A stretch of 64,000 nucleotides of DNA from Lysobacteraceae bacterium NML07-0707. Lineage in GTDB: Bacteria; Pseudomonadota; Gammaproteobacteria; Xanthomonadales; Xanthomonadaceae. A model generated the notes under the pieces. That model was not told where the DNA came from. It saw only the letters and a list, made by a program, of their open reading frames with translations, and did not search any database. How positions within the stretch are numbered: the stretch's first letter is position 1; each line of letters starts with the position of its first letter. The DNA is taken from contig NWQT01000017.1 of assembly GCA_002798295.1 (NCBI GenBank), positions 62,001 to 126,000 on the forward strand. Reading direction: 5' to 3'. The translations under genes and the position numbers were made by a program. Positions 1 through 7,704 of the stretch are shown here, in pieces.

Positions 1-116
1 GCGCCGATATGTTTTTCGGCCATCATCCGCAGCGCATCAATCACAGGGGCATCCGGCGCTATCCAGGCCACTTCCTTGTTTGCCTTGGCTTCGAGCAGTT
101 GTTTCATCTGGCGCAT
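1..116 (-). CDS. CBS-domain protein, N-terminal fragment (cut by window edge)
   Basis: Reading leftwards from an ATG at 116, the frame stays open to the edge of the window. The roughly 38 visible residues begin MRQMKQLLEAKANKEV and continue with a stretch ending in DALRMMAEKHIGA. A short leader followed by a 'D-A-L-x-x-M-x-E-x-x-I-G-A' helix is typical of the start of a CBS domain, a module that binds adenosyl ligands. The start overlaps the 3' end of the upstream glycosyltransferase gene by 13 bases, so the two are probably co-transcribed. The rest of the protein is outside the window, so only the family-level call is supported. Confidence 0.6.
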   Translation of the reverse strand, partial: MRQMKQLLEAKANKEVAWIAPDAPVIDALRMMAEKHIG

Positions 117-1090
117 AACGGCTCCTTGGCTGTGGACAGGTTTTCAGCATACGCCGGTTCGGCCGCCGGCTGCCAATCCGCCAGCAGATACAGCGGGCGT
201 TGCTTGACCTCCAGATACATGCGGCCGAGGTACTCGCCAATCGTGCCCAGCGCCGTCAGTTGCACGCCGCCCAGGAACAAAATCACCGCCATCATCGTTG
301 GCCAGCCGGCTACCGGGTCGCCATACAGCAGCGCTTTGGCGACCACGAACAGTCCGTAACCCATCGCCAGCACGGCCGTCATCAGCCCCAGATAAGTCGC
401 CACCCGCAGTGGGATGGTGGAAAAACTGGTGATGCCTTCCAGCGCAAAATTCCATAGTCGCCAGAAATTGAATTTGCTCTTGCCTGCCACGCGGGCTTCG
501 CGCTGATAGCGGATTTCCGCGCTATTGAAGCCCACCCAGCCGAACAGGCCTTTCATGAAGCGATGGCGCTCGCGCAACTGCCGGAGTGCGGCCAATGCGC
601 GCGCTGAAAGCAGGCGAAAATCACCGGTATCTTCCGGAATCGGCGTAGGCGAGAGTCGTGCCATCAGCCGATAAAACATGGACGCACTGGCACGCTTGGC
701 GATGGTTTCGCCTGCACGCGCCTCGCGCCTGCCATAGACATTGTCAAAGCCTTCGCGCCATTTGCCGACAAACTGCGGAATCAGCTCCGGCGGGTCTTGC
801 GCATCGGCATCCAGAATCATCGCCGCCCCCTCGTGCACTTGGTCAAGCCCGGCAGTCAGGGCGATCTCTTTGCCGAAATTGCGCGACAGGCGCAGCAGCG
901 CCACTTGCGCATCTTCTGCGGCTAGCCGCTGCATCACCTGCCAAGTGGCATCACTGCTGCCATCATCGACATACAGCACGCGGGTCTTGATACCCAAGCC
1001 ATCGAGTACTGGCCGCAGCCGGGCATGCAGCAGGGGCAGAGATTCTGCTTCATTGAAAGCCGCTACCACGACGGTCAAACATTCAGTCAT
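104..1090 (-). CDS. GT2 family glycosyltransferase, polyprenyl-phosphate sugar transferase type
   Basis: The 328-residue protein has a GT-A fold domain over about residues 1-230: TVVVAAFNEAESLPLL at the nucleotide-sugar site, YVDDGSSD, then LDADAQDPPE carrying the metal-binding acidic residues. Two hydrophobic segments follow at about 235-255 and 270-295. This is the layout of DPM1/GtrB/ArnC-type enzymes, which move a sugar from a nucleotide sugar to a polyprenyl phosphate on the cytoplasmic face of the inner membrane. The start codon overlaps the stop of mtgA by 4 bases (ATGA), so the two are translationally coupled. The sugar and acceptor cannot be told from sequence. It may feed lipid or surface-glycan modification, in keeping with the nearby glycan island. 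Confidence 0.85.
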   Translation of the reverse strand: MTECLTVVVAAFNEAESLPLLHARLRPVLDGLGIKTRVLYVDDGSSDATWQVMQRLAAEDAQVALLRLSRNFGKEIALTAGLDQVHEGAAMILDADAQDPPELIPQFVGKWREGFDNVYGRREARAGETIAKRASASMFYRLMARLSPTPIPEDTGDFRLLSARALAALRQLRERHRFMKGLFGWVGFNSAEIRYQREARVAGKSKFNFWRLWNFALEGITSFSTIPLRVATYLGLMTAVLAMGYGLFVVAKALLYGDPVAGWPTMMAVILFLGGVQLTALGTIGEYLGRMYLEVKQRPLYLLADWQPAAEPAYAENLSTAKEPLCAR

Positions 1091-1815
1091 TGCAACTTTT
1101 CCAAATAAGCCTTGCCACCGATATTGCCCATCTGTCGCTGGATGGCGCGCGCGCGCCGCTGCACATAGGCGCCGGGTTTGGCAATACTGTAGCGCTTGGG
1201 GTTGGGCAGCACTGCCGCCATGCGTGCCGCCTCGGCAGGCTGTAGCGCCACGGCCTCTTTGCGGTAGTAAGTCCGCGCCGCTGCCTGTGCGCCATACACG
1301 CCATCACCAAACTCGGCGACATTGACATACATCTCCAGAATGCGTGTTTTCGGCCAGAAAAGCTCCATCCAGAAGGTGTAATAGGCCTCCAGCGCCTTGC
1401 GCAGCCAGCGATTCCAGCCACTACCGCGCCATAAAAATAAGTTTTTGGCCGTCTGCTGGCTGATGGTGCTGCCGCCACGGATACGCTTGCCCTGCTGATT
1501 GGTTTGCATGGCCTTTTCAATCGCGCCCCTGTCAAAGCCCCTGTGCTCGGCAAACAACTGGTCTTCGGCGGCAATCACCGCCACGGGCAGGTGCGGCGAA
1601 ATATCCTGCAAGTCGCGCCAGTCGTAGGCAGTACGAAAGCGCCAGTCACCCGCACGCCAGGCATCCATCTGACGAATCAGCATGAAGCTGGAAAACGGCG
1701 GCTCCACCACCCGCAACGCCAGCACCTGCACAACCGGAAAGGCCAGTGCAAACGCCAGCAGCCATGACATGCGCCGCAGCCAATGCCGCTTTTTGCCTGC
1801 TTGCACTTTACTCAC
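1087..1815 (-). CDS. mtgA: Monofunctional biosynthetic peptidoglycan transglycosylase
   Basis: MtgA polymerises lipid II into glycan strands at the periplasmic face of the inner membrane. The 242-residue product has one N-terminal membrane segment (about residues 15-35) and a GT51 domain. Visible motifs are AAEDQLFAEHRGFD with the catalytic Glu of EDxxFxxHxG, then GGSTISQQTAKNLF and an EMYVNVAEFG stretch. The length fits the family. I chose the GTG at 1815 because it lies just after a GGGGGCG stretch and gives the normal short cytosolic tail. The frame is open much further upstream, but that part reads antisense through hslO and is not family-like. It overlaps the downstream glycosyltransferase and is divergent from hslO, 57 bases away. 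Confidence 0.92.
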   Translation of the reverse strand: MSKVQAGKKRHWLRRMSWLLAFALAFPVVQVLALRVVEPPFSSFMLIRQMDAWRAGDWRFRTAYDWRDLQDISPHLPVAVIAAEDQLFAEHRGFDRGAIEKAMQTNQQGKRIRGGSTISQQTAKNLFLWRGSGWNRWLRKALEAYYTFWMELFWPKTRILEMYVNVAEFGDGVYGAQAAARTYYRKEAVALQPAEAARMAAVLPNPKRYSIAKPGAYVQRRARAIQRQMGNIGGKAYLEKLQ

Positions 1816-1872
1816 CGCGCCCCCATAAGAGAATTCATTGATAATTATGCCGCCTCGCTTGCACTCTCCCCG

Positions 1873-2793
1873 ATGAACGACAACATCCCCAATCCGCTGA
1901 CCGTTTTTCTGCTGCCCGAAGCCGGTGTGCGCGGCGCGCATGTGCGCCTGGACAGCGCCTGGCAGAGTATTGCCGGCAAGAGTGATGCAAACGGCAAAAC
2001 CCTTGAACTGCTCGGACAGGCCACTGCCGCCACTGCACTTTTGACCGCGCATATCAAAATCGACGGCAGGCTTTCGGTACAACTGCGCGCCCCCGGTGAT
2101 TTGCGCAGCCTGTTTGCCGAATGCACGGCGCAAGGCACCCTGCGCGGGCTGATTCGCAGCGCCGAAGACGCCGAGCCCGCACAGCTTGAGGCCATTGCCC
2201 AAGACTTGCGCCTTGCAGGTGAGGGCGCACTCATCGCCATCACCATTGAAAACCCGAGTCCCAGTGGTGAATTGACGCGCTATCAAGGCCTGGTGCCACT
2301 GGAGAGGCCGACACTGGCCGAAGCCTTCGAGCATTATTTCCAGCGCTCCGAACAGCTCTCCACCCGCCTGCTGCTGGCTGCCGATGGGCAGCACGCCAGC
2401 GGCCTGCTGCTGCAAAAGCTGCCGGGTGAAGCCGCTGCCGATGTGGATGGCTGGGAGCGCGCCCAACAATTGTTCGCCACCCTCGGCGCGCAAGAGCTGC
2501 AAGCCACGGATGCGGCCACCCTGCTGCATCGGCTGTTTCATCAGGAGAGCCTGCAGCTTCTGGGTCAGCGCACACTCGACTTTGGCTGCTCCTGCTCGCG
2601 TGAGCGGGTCGAGGAGATGCTGCGCAGCCTGGGGCGCGAAGAAGCCGAGGCGGCCGTTGCCGCCGGTAGCAATGGTCAGGCACAAATCCGCTGCGAGTTC
2701 TGCGCCGAGCGCTACCACTTCAGCCTGAGTGAAGTGGAGGCATTGTTCAGCAGGCCAGCAGCCACCAGCGACGCCCCCGCCAGATTGCAATAA
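1873..2793 (+). CDS. hslO: Redox-regulated chaperone Hsp33
   Basis: Hsp33 is a cytosolic holdase that is switched on by oxidative unfolding of its zinc-binding C-terminus. The 306-residue protein carries the diagnostic redox switch near its end: FGCSCSRER (CxC, about residues 237-239) and CEFCAERYHF (CxxC, about 275-278). These four cysteines bind zinc in the reduced form. The body has the family's DGQHASGLLLQKLPG stretch. I start it at the ATG at 1873 (MNDNIPNPLTVFLL) rather than the in-frame ATG at 1783, because the earlier one would run through the mtgA start region and add a tail the family lacks. No strong ribosome-binding site is visible. Confidence 0.95.
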   Translation: MNDNIPNPLTVFLLPEAGVRGAHVRLDSAWQSIAGKSDANGKTLELLGQATAATALLTAHIKIDGRLSVQLRAPGDLRSLFAECTAQGTLRGLIRSAEDAEPAQLEAIAQDLRLAGEGALIAITIENPSPSGELTRYQGLVPLERPTLAEAFEHYFQRSEQLSTRLLLAADGQHASGLLLQKLPGEAAADVDGWERAQQLFATLGAQELQATDAATLLHRLFHQESLQLLGQRTLDFGCSCSRERVEEMLRSLGREEAEAAVAAGSNGQAQIRCEFCAERYHFSLSEVEALFSRPAATSDAPARLQ

Positions 2794-2888
2794 CCCCATC
2801 GCGCCACAACTGTTTGCCACGACGGGATGTGCAGCTGAACCCTCACCTGCCAATACCCGCTTACCCTGCTGTTTTTCCCCGGAATTGA

Positions 2889-2917
2889 TTGTTAAACAAA
2901 CATAAATCCGGTATGTT
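2889..2917 (+). promoter_or_regulatory. Possible sigma-70 promoter of the exported protein at 2971
   Basis: TTGTTA at 2889-2894 and TATGTT at 2912-2917 are separated by 17 bases, with 4 of 6 consensus matches each. They lie in an AT-richer part of the 177-base gap after hslO, about 50 bases before the next start codon. This is a pattern match by eye only. Confidence 0.35.
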
Positions 2918-2970
2918 GTAACTCCTGCTTGGGAGTGGGAACTTTTCGTCACCAACGAAGTCCATAGCAC

Positions 2971-3789
2971 ATGAGCAAACGCCGCCTGCCACTGCTGCTG
3001 ACAAGTCTTGCCGCTGTCCTGACAGTGGCGAGCGCCTCTGCGCAAGTGCGGCAGGGCGATTTGACTGTGCTGCCCATCGTCAACAGCAAGAGCGGCAAGG
3101 TTGAAGGCGCTATCGCACTGGAACCGGCAGGCCGGCCTGCCAGCAATGCCCGCTGGCGCTTTGGCAGCAATACGCTGGAATCGGCCTTCGGGCTTTCCTC
3201 AGGCCAGTCGCTGGCGCTGCTATGCGATGGTCAGGGCGGTATCCCAAGCCGCATGGATCGCCTGTCCGGCAGCTGCGCGCTGGGTGCCATTGGCCCGGCC
3301 AGTGCCAGCTTTGGCAATCAGAATGCCCGCGTAGGCGTGGCCGTTGGCCGCAGCCAAAATCATCTTCCCGGCTGGCTGGCTCAAGGCCGGCACGCCCGCA
3401 GTGAGCAAACCGACTTTGCCCTGTTTGCCGAATACAACCTGGGGCGCAACGGTGTGGTTTCCATTGCCGGCACCACGGCCAAAGCGCGCCTGATGACCGC
3501 ATCGGAGCTCCCGCAGACCTCTGGTCACTGGAACAGCCTGGGACTCTCGCTCGGTGCAGGCATTGGCAACTTTCGCGCCAATGTTTTCGGTCGTGTCGTG
3601 GATGTCGCGGGTCAACCCGGCAAATGGGAAGGCTTCGGCGTAGGCATCACCTGGCGCACGCCCTGGAGCGGACAGCTCAGCGTCGGCGCCGAGAATGTCG
3701 TCTCTCGTGGCCGCAGCCCATTTGCCTCCCCCGGCAAGGGCGAGGACGAAGGCACCGTGCCTTACGTGCGCTACCAGCAAGACCTGTAA
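2971..3789 (+). CDS. Exported protein of unknown function, possible outer-membrane or periplasmic beta protein
   Basis: I do not recognise a characterised family with certainty. The 272-residue product starts with a classic Sec signal peptide (KRR, then a hydrophobic core, ending in SASAQ near residue 25). The mature part is rich in Gly, Ser and short alternating hydrophobic stretches (GLSLGAGIGNFRANVFGRVV, then GFGVGITWRTPW, then GQLSVGAENVV), which resembles amphipathic beta strands. It ends in VRYQQDL with no C-terminal Phe, so it is not a textbook BamA substrate. It looks similar to uncharacterised proteins common in Xanthomonadaceae, but I recall no function. It stands alone between hslO and the convergent sulfotransferase cluster. 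Confidence 0.7.
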   Translation: MSKRRLPLLLTSLAAVLTVASASAQVRQGDLTVLPIVNSKSGKVEGAIALEPAGRPASNARWRFGSNTLESAFGLSSGQSLALLCDGQGGIPSRMDRLSGSCALGAIGPASASFGNQNARVGVAVGRSQNHLPGWLAQGRHARSEQTDFALFAEYNLGRNGVVSIAGTTAKARLMTASELPQTSGHWNSLGLSLGAGIGNFRANVFGRVVDVAGQPGKWEGFGVGITWRTPWSGQLSVGAENVVSRGRSPFASPGKGEDEGTVPYVRYQQDL

Positions 3790-3805
3790 ATATCTCTGCT
3801 CTGCC

Positions 3806-4582
3806 TTAACGGCGATTGAGACTTGCCAGAATCGCCCTGGCATGCCGCACTTCGCGGCGTAGCAGCCAACGCAGCAGCCATGCAAGCCAGGGGCGCTCCC
3901 CCAAGGACTGGTACTGCCCCTCAAACACACGTGCAAATCTCAGGGTATCCACCCCTTGCGCAGGCAAGCCCAGAAAATGGCAAACCTGTGCAGTCACCGC
4001 CTGCGGGTTTTCGGCCAGCGCGCGGTTATCTATCAGCAATACCTGATTGTGCGGAAAATGCTGGTACAACACGCGCAATTGCCGGGCGTAATCACCCCGC
4101 GCGCGATAGCTGTAATGCCGCAATGGCGAACCATGCGAGAAATTATCGCCATGCCCGCGCAGTCGCCAGCGCTCAAACAAAAACGCGGCCCAGGCGGGCC
4201 AATGCTCATCACCACGGGCGCGCTCCATGCAATATTGCGAGTAGGCTCGCTCCACCGGATCGCGCAGCAATATCACCCAGCGCATCGCCGGGTTATAGCG
4301 GGCGATACGCGCTACCAGTCGTGGATGAAAAACATAGATGGGGGTGGCATCGCCATGTAGCAGCCCACTGTCCGGACTTTGGGAAAAATGTCCGGCATAA
4401 CGGGCATTGATCTCATCCACACGCCAGCTTTCCTCAAAGTCTGGCGCATCAAATACATGCGCTTCCTTGCCACCGGGCAGCGCCACACCGGGCATTGCCG
4501 CCAGATACTGCGCCAGTGCGGTGGTGCCAGCCTTCTGTACCCCGCCAATGACAAAACGCACCCTGGGCATGGTCTTGCTCAT
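3806..4582 (-). CDS. Sulfotransferase (PAPS-dependent, carbohydrate type)
   Basis: The 258-residue protein has the two PAPS-binding signatures of sulfotransferases. The 5'-phosphosulfate loop is GGVQKAGTTALAQYL (about residues 13-27). The 3'-phosphate site is VILLRDPVERAYSQY (about 103-117). The DPVERAYSQY form resembles the heparan-sulfate N-sulfotransferase-like branch, so a sugar acceptor is likely. It should move sulfate from PAPS to a glycan in the cytoplasm. The start overlaps the stop of the upstream sulfotransferase gene by 4 bases, and it is the last gene of the wzt operon. The short length suggests a compact single-domain enzyme. The acceptor is unknown. Confidence 0.85.
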   Translation of the reverse strand: MSKTMPRVRFVIGGVQKAGTTALAQYLAAMPGVALPGGKEAHVFDAPDFEESWRVDEINARYAGHFSQSPDSGLLHGDATPIYVFHPRLVARIARYNPAMRWVILLRDPVERAYSQYCMERARGDEHWPAWAAFLFERWRLRGHGDNFSHGSPLRHYSYRARGDYARQLRVLYQHFPHNQVLLIDNRALAENPQAVTAQVCHFLGLPAQGVDTLRFARVFEGQYQSLGERPWLAWLLRWLLRREVRHARAILASLNRR

Positions 4583-5439
4583 GAACTGCCAGCCAGTGCG
4601 GCCGCAGCAGCCAAGATCGCCTCACGGCCATACCAGTGCGACCAGGCACCGCCACGCGCCAGCAGGCGTTGCGCCCAATATTGCGAGGCTTCGGCATTGT
4701 ACAGGCGGCTGCTGTTGCGGCTTTGCAAATCTCGCACTGGCAGTGGCAAGTCCAGCATCGCAGCCAGCGACCGCCCATGACTTTGCACCAGTTGCTCGTA
4801 GCGGCTGACGTGCGCAGCAGGCAGATGCTCGGCAAAATGGCCAAAAAACCAGTCCAGAATTATCAGCTGCCGTGCCAGCAGATCCGGCTCGCCGGCCAGT
4901 TGCGCTTGCAGGCGTGGACAGAGCCGTTCACCGGCAGGCAGGCGACCTTGTGACACCGGCAGGCTCACCGAATGCCAGGAGCCCAATACCGCTAGCGGGT
5001 TGCGGATGATGCCGTACACCTGATAACGCTTAACCAGTTCCGGCAGCAAGGCGGTAAATGCCGCATTGTGTTTGATGGCCAGCGTAAAGCCCGGCGAAAG
5101 CGGCTTGTTGATGCGTATTTGTCCACGTATCGCCTGATGTGTCCGGCTGCCGTCCTGCGCACGCTCGCTGGACACCGGATTATCCGGCACCTGGCCATCC
5201 ACATGTTGCGACCAGCAGCGCCCCTCATGCCGTAGCTGGCTACGGCTTTGCGCCAGAAATTCATGAATCTGCGCTACCGCTGCAACCGGCGCATGCTTGG
5301 GCAGCAACTCCACCTGCATCGGCTCGAACAGCGCCACGACATCGGCCGCATCATTGAGCAGCCGACAAGAAAGCGTCGTGCCCGAGCGTGGCACGCCAGT
5401 CAGAACGATATCGCGGCCAGTGCTCACATCAATCCCCAT
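4579..5439 (-). CDS. Sulfotransferase family protein
   Basis: This 286-residue protein has a P-loop-like VLTGVPRSGTTLSCRLL near residues 12-28 and an IIRNPLAVLGSWHS motif near 145-158, matching the PSB and 3'-phosphate sites of sulfotransferases. The sequence between them differs clearly from the next sulfotransferase, so the two are not a recent duplication. They probably modify different acceptors or positions. It overlaps the glycosyltransferase gene upstream by 16 bases and the sulfotransferase downstream by 4. It is soluble, without signal peptide or membrane segment. The placement behind a Wzt-type ATPase suggests that it sulfates a sugar of the exported polymer before export. Confidence 0.78.
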   Translation of the reverse strand: MGIDVSTGRDIVLTGVPRSGTTLSCRLLNDAADVVALFEPMQVELLPKHAPVAAVAQIHEFLAQSRSQLRHEGRCWSQHVDGQVPDNPVSSERAQDGSRTHQAIRGQIRINKPLSPGFTLAIKHNAAFTALLPELVKRYQVYGIIRNPLAVLGSWHSVSLPVSQGRLPAGERLCPRLQAQLAGEPDLLARQLIILDWFFGHFAEHLPAAHVSRYEQLVQSHGRSLAAMLDLPLPVRDLQSRNSSRLYNAEASQYWAQRLLARGGAWSHWYGREAILAAAAALAGSS

Positions 5440-6350
5440 TCACGCAAGGCGGCAGCCAATGCCTGGCGCTCATCTGCCAAGGTAAAACGCAGTGCGGTCA
5501 GATGCGCCGCCTGCACCAGTTGCTTGCGCAAAACTGGCGCCTGGCAAAGCTGCAGAACCGCCTGCCCCAAAGACTCAACATCCGGCAGCGGCATCAGGCA
5601 GTTCTGCATATGCCGGGCATATTGCAGATTGCCCCCGGCAGCGGGCATCACCACGGGTTTACCCAGCGCCATCGCCTCCAGTCCCGGCAGGAAAAATCCT
5701 TCCTCTGCCAATGGCAGCACGACCACCACAGCCGCCTGTGACAGGCGCGCCAGATATTGCGTGCGTGGCAGCATGTCCATCAGCAAATCCACCGTATGGC
5801 CGCGCGCAAACAGCCATGCAGCCAGCGCCACCGCCAGCGGCTGTTGCTTATGCGCGCTGATAAACACCTTCCCATGCAAATCCGGCTCCGGCTGCGGCGT
5901 ACTCACCGTCATATCCAGTGCGGCGGGAATCACCCGCAACGGGCCGTTGACTTGCCCGGTCGCTTGCACAGCATCGGCCACGGCCTGACTGACACAGATA
6001 CGAAATGCCGGATTGGAGAGAAAATCACGCAGCGGCAGCGCTGGCGCACTTTGCGCATGACGCATTCCCTGCAGCAGATTGATGACCGGCGGCAGTGCCT
6101 TGTTTTCCGGTACGGCCTGCCAATCCATCCCGGCAAGAAACAAAAGATCAGCCTCCTGCGGGTTGAACTGCGGCGCAATCAACTCCGGGCATTGCATCCA
6201 CGGATTACTGGCATCACGCCGCGACTGTGGCGTCAGATACACCTGCGCCTGCCAGCCCAGCGCACGCAGATGATTGAAATAATCCCAGACCTTGCCATGA
6301 CCGCCGCTGTACTGGCGGAAATCGCGGTGAAACAGCACACGCTTGCTCAC
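5424..6350 (-). CDS. Glycosyltransferase, GT-B fold (GT4-like)
   Basis: The 308-residue protein starts with a Rossmann-like strand and a SGGHGKVWDYFNHL glycine loop, typical of GT-B enzymes. The C-terminal half has a donor-site region, VVLPLAEEGFFLPGLEAMALGKPVV (about residues 210-235), which is the E-x7-E motif of GT4-type transferases. GNLQYA follows. At about 308 residues it is shorter than a usual GT4, so parts of the acceptor domain are reduced. The start overlaps the wzt stop (ATGA). It likely adds a sugar to the polymer exported by the Wzt ATPase. Donor and linkage are unknown. Confidence 0.75.
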   Translation of the reverse strand: MSKRVLFHRDFRQYSGGHGKVWDYFNHLRALGWQAQVYLTPQSRRDASNPWMQCPELIAPQFNPQEADLLFLAGMDWQAVPENKALPPVINLLQGMRHAQSAPALPLRDFLSNPAFRICVSQAVADAVQATGQVNGPLRVIPAALDMTVSTPQPEPDLHGKVFISAHKQQPLAVALAAWLFARGHTVDLLMDMLPRTQYLARLSQAAVVVVLPLAEEGFFLPGLEAMALGKPVVMPAAGGNLQYARHMQNCLMPLPDVESLGQAVLQLCQAPVLRKQLVQAAHLTALRFTLADERQALAAALREWGLM

Positions 6351-7633
6351 AAATGCGTGACCTCGATTTGCATCGGCACGGCAAAAAGCCCGGTAAAGCG
6401 CTCGCGACTATCGTCCACCAACTCAAACGACAGGCGCCCTTCCTGCCGGGACAGTACGGTGGTTTGCTCGATGCTGGGCGCATCCACCACCCGGGTGCGG
6501 ATACGGTAAATACCTTGCTGAAACTCTGCCGCCATCCCGATAGCTATCCGGGTTCTACCCGGCTGCGCAGGCAGGCTGATACGCCGCCCGGTCAACTGCA
6601 AGCCACGGCCATCCATCACGTCAAAAATCAGCTGAGGCTTTTCCACCCCTTCGCCGACTTGCACTTCCAGCATGAATTCCAGCCGCTGCCCATAGCGCAG
6701 GCTGACATGCTCCAGCCCGCCATTGATATGGCTTGCCACTACACAGCTATCGGCAAGACCGTAACCATCGGCCAGACGCTCTACCCTGTTCACCCTGGCA
6801 TCGCCGCGCGCCTGCAGGGCGCGCTTATGGGTACGATGCAGATATTCGGTAATCACTTCATCAGGCAGACCTTCCAGCACGATACGGCCTTTTTCCAGCA
6901 ACATCGCCCGGTGGCAAAAAGCTTTGACGGCATTGAGGTCATGGCCGACAAACAATAACGTGGTGCCGCGCGAGAGAATCTCGTCCATGCGCGCCATCGC
7001 CTTGGCCTGGAACGCGGCATCGCCCACCGCCATCGCCTCGTCCACAATCAGGATATCCGGCTCGGTATGCACCTGTACCGCGAATGCCAGTCGTAACGCC
7101 ATCCCCGAGCTATAGGTTTTGACCGGCTCATCGATATACTGGCCAATATCGGCAAAGGCGATGATTTGCGCCATGCGCTCATCCACCTGCTGCGGACTCA
7201 AGCCCAGAATGGCGGCATTGACCCGCACATTTTCGCGTCCGGTCAGCTCCGGGTTGAAGCCCGAGCCCAGCTCCAACAATGCCGCTACCCGGCCATTAAC
7301 CGTAACCTTGCCAGCGGTTGGCTCCAATACCCCGGCAACGATTTGCAAAAGCGTGCTCTTGCCACTGCCGTTATGACCAATGATGCCTAACGCCGCCCCG
7401 CGCGGCAGGGTGAAACTGATGTTTTCCAGTGCCTGGTGTTCATGCACCTGGGCTTGCAGATGCGCCTGCAATCTGCGCTTCAACCCGGCCGGCAGCAGCC
7501 CGGCAAGGCGATAAAGCAACGGCAGCCAGAGCCGGCTGGAAGGACTTGCCCAGAGCCGATAGCGCTTGCTGATGTCTTGTACCTGCAACGCAGGCACTTC
7601 AAGTTGTTCCACTGCCACTGATGCCAAGCCCAT
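6347..7633 (-). CDS. wzt: ABC transporter ATP-binding protein, Wzt type, with C-terminal glycan-recognition domain
   Basis: This is the motor of an ABC-2 polysaccharide exporter. The nucleotide-binding domain spans about residues 10-240, with Walker A GHNGSGKSTLL near 85, signature YSSGMALRLAF, Walker B ILIVDEAMAVGD and switch His in LFVGHDLNAV. The remaining 180 or so residues form a beta-rich extension like the sugar-binding domain of Wzt proteins, which selects O-antigens by their terminal modification. I use the ATG at 7633 (428 residues); an in-frame TTG at 7681 would overlap the -10 box. No permease gene is adjacent: the likely partner lies 14 kb away at 21924-22748. Confidence 0.88.
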   Translation of the reverse strand: MGLASVAVEQLEVPALQVQDISKRYRLWASPSSRLWLPLLYRLAGLLPAGLKRRLQAHLQAQVHEHQALENISFTLPRGAALGIIGHNGSGKSTLLQIVAGVLEPTAGKVTVNGRVAALLELGSGFNPELTGRENVRVNAAILGLSPQQVDERMAQIIAFADIGQYIDEPVKTYSSGMALRLAFAVQVHTEPDILIVDEAMAVGDAAFQAKAMARMDEILSRGTTLLFVGHDLNAVKAFCHRAMLLEKGRIVLEGLPDEVITEYLHRTHKRALQARGDARVNRVERLADGYGLADSCVVASHINGGLEHVSLRYGQRLEFMLEVQVGEGVEKPQLIFDVMDGRGLQLTGRRISLPAQPGRTRIAIGMAAEFQQGIYRIRTRVVDAPSIEQTTVLSRQEGRLSFELVDDSRERFTGLFAVPMQIEVTHL

Positions 7634-7654
7634 GCCTTGCAAATACAGCGCAGA

Positions 7655-7683
7655 ATTATAGCCCGTCACCGATGAGCACAAGC
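7655..7683 (-). promoter_or_regulatory. Probable promoter of the wzt-glycosyltransferase-sulfotransferase operon
   Basis: The minus strand has a perfect TATAAT at 7655-7660. The best -35 is a weak TTGTGC about 15 bases upstream. Transcription would start near 7648, giving a very short leader before the ATG at 7633. This would let the last four genes be expressed independently of the heptose operon. Confidence 0.42.
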
Positions 7684-7704
7684 CACATAATTTACATGTT
7701 CAAA

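Noticed and set aside
1816-3045. The N-terminal extension of the mtgA frame up to 3045.
   Set aside because: It reads antisense through hslO and lacks family features; the GTG at 1815 gives the normal length.
4579-5439. The two neighbouring sulfotransferases as a recent tandem duplication.
   Set aside because: Outside the PAPS motifs the proteins are clearly different in sequence and spacing.
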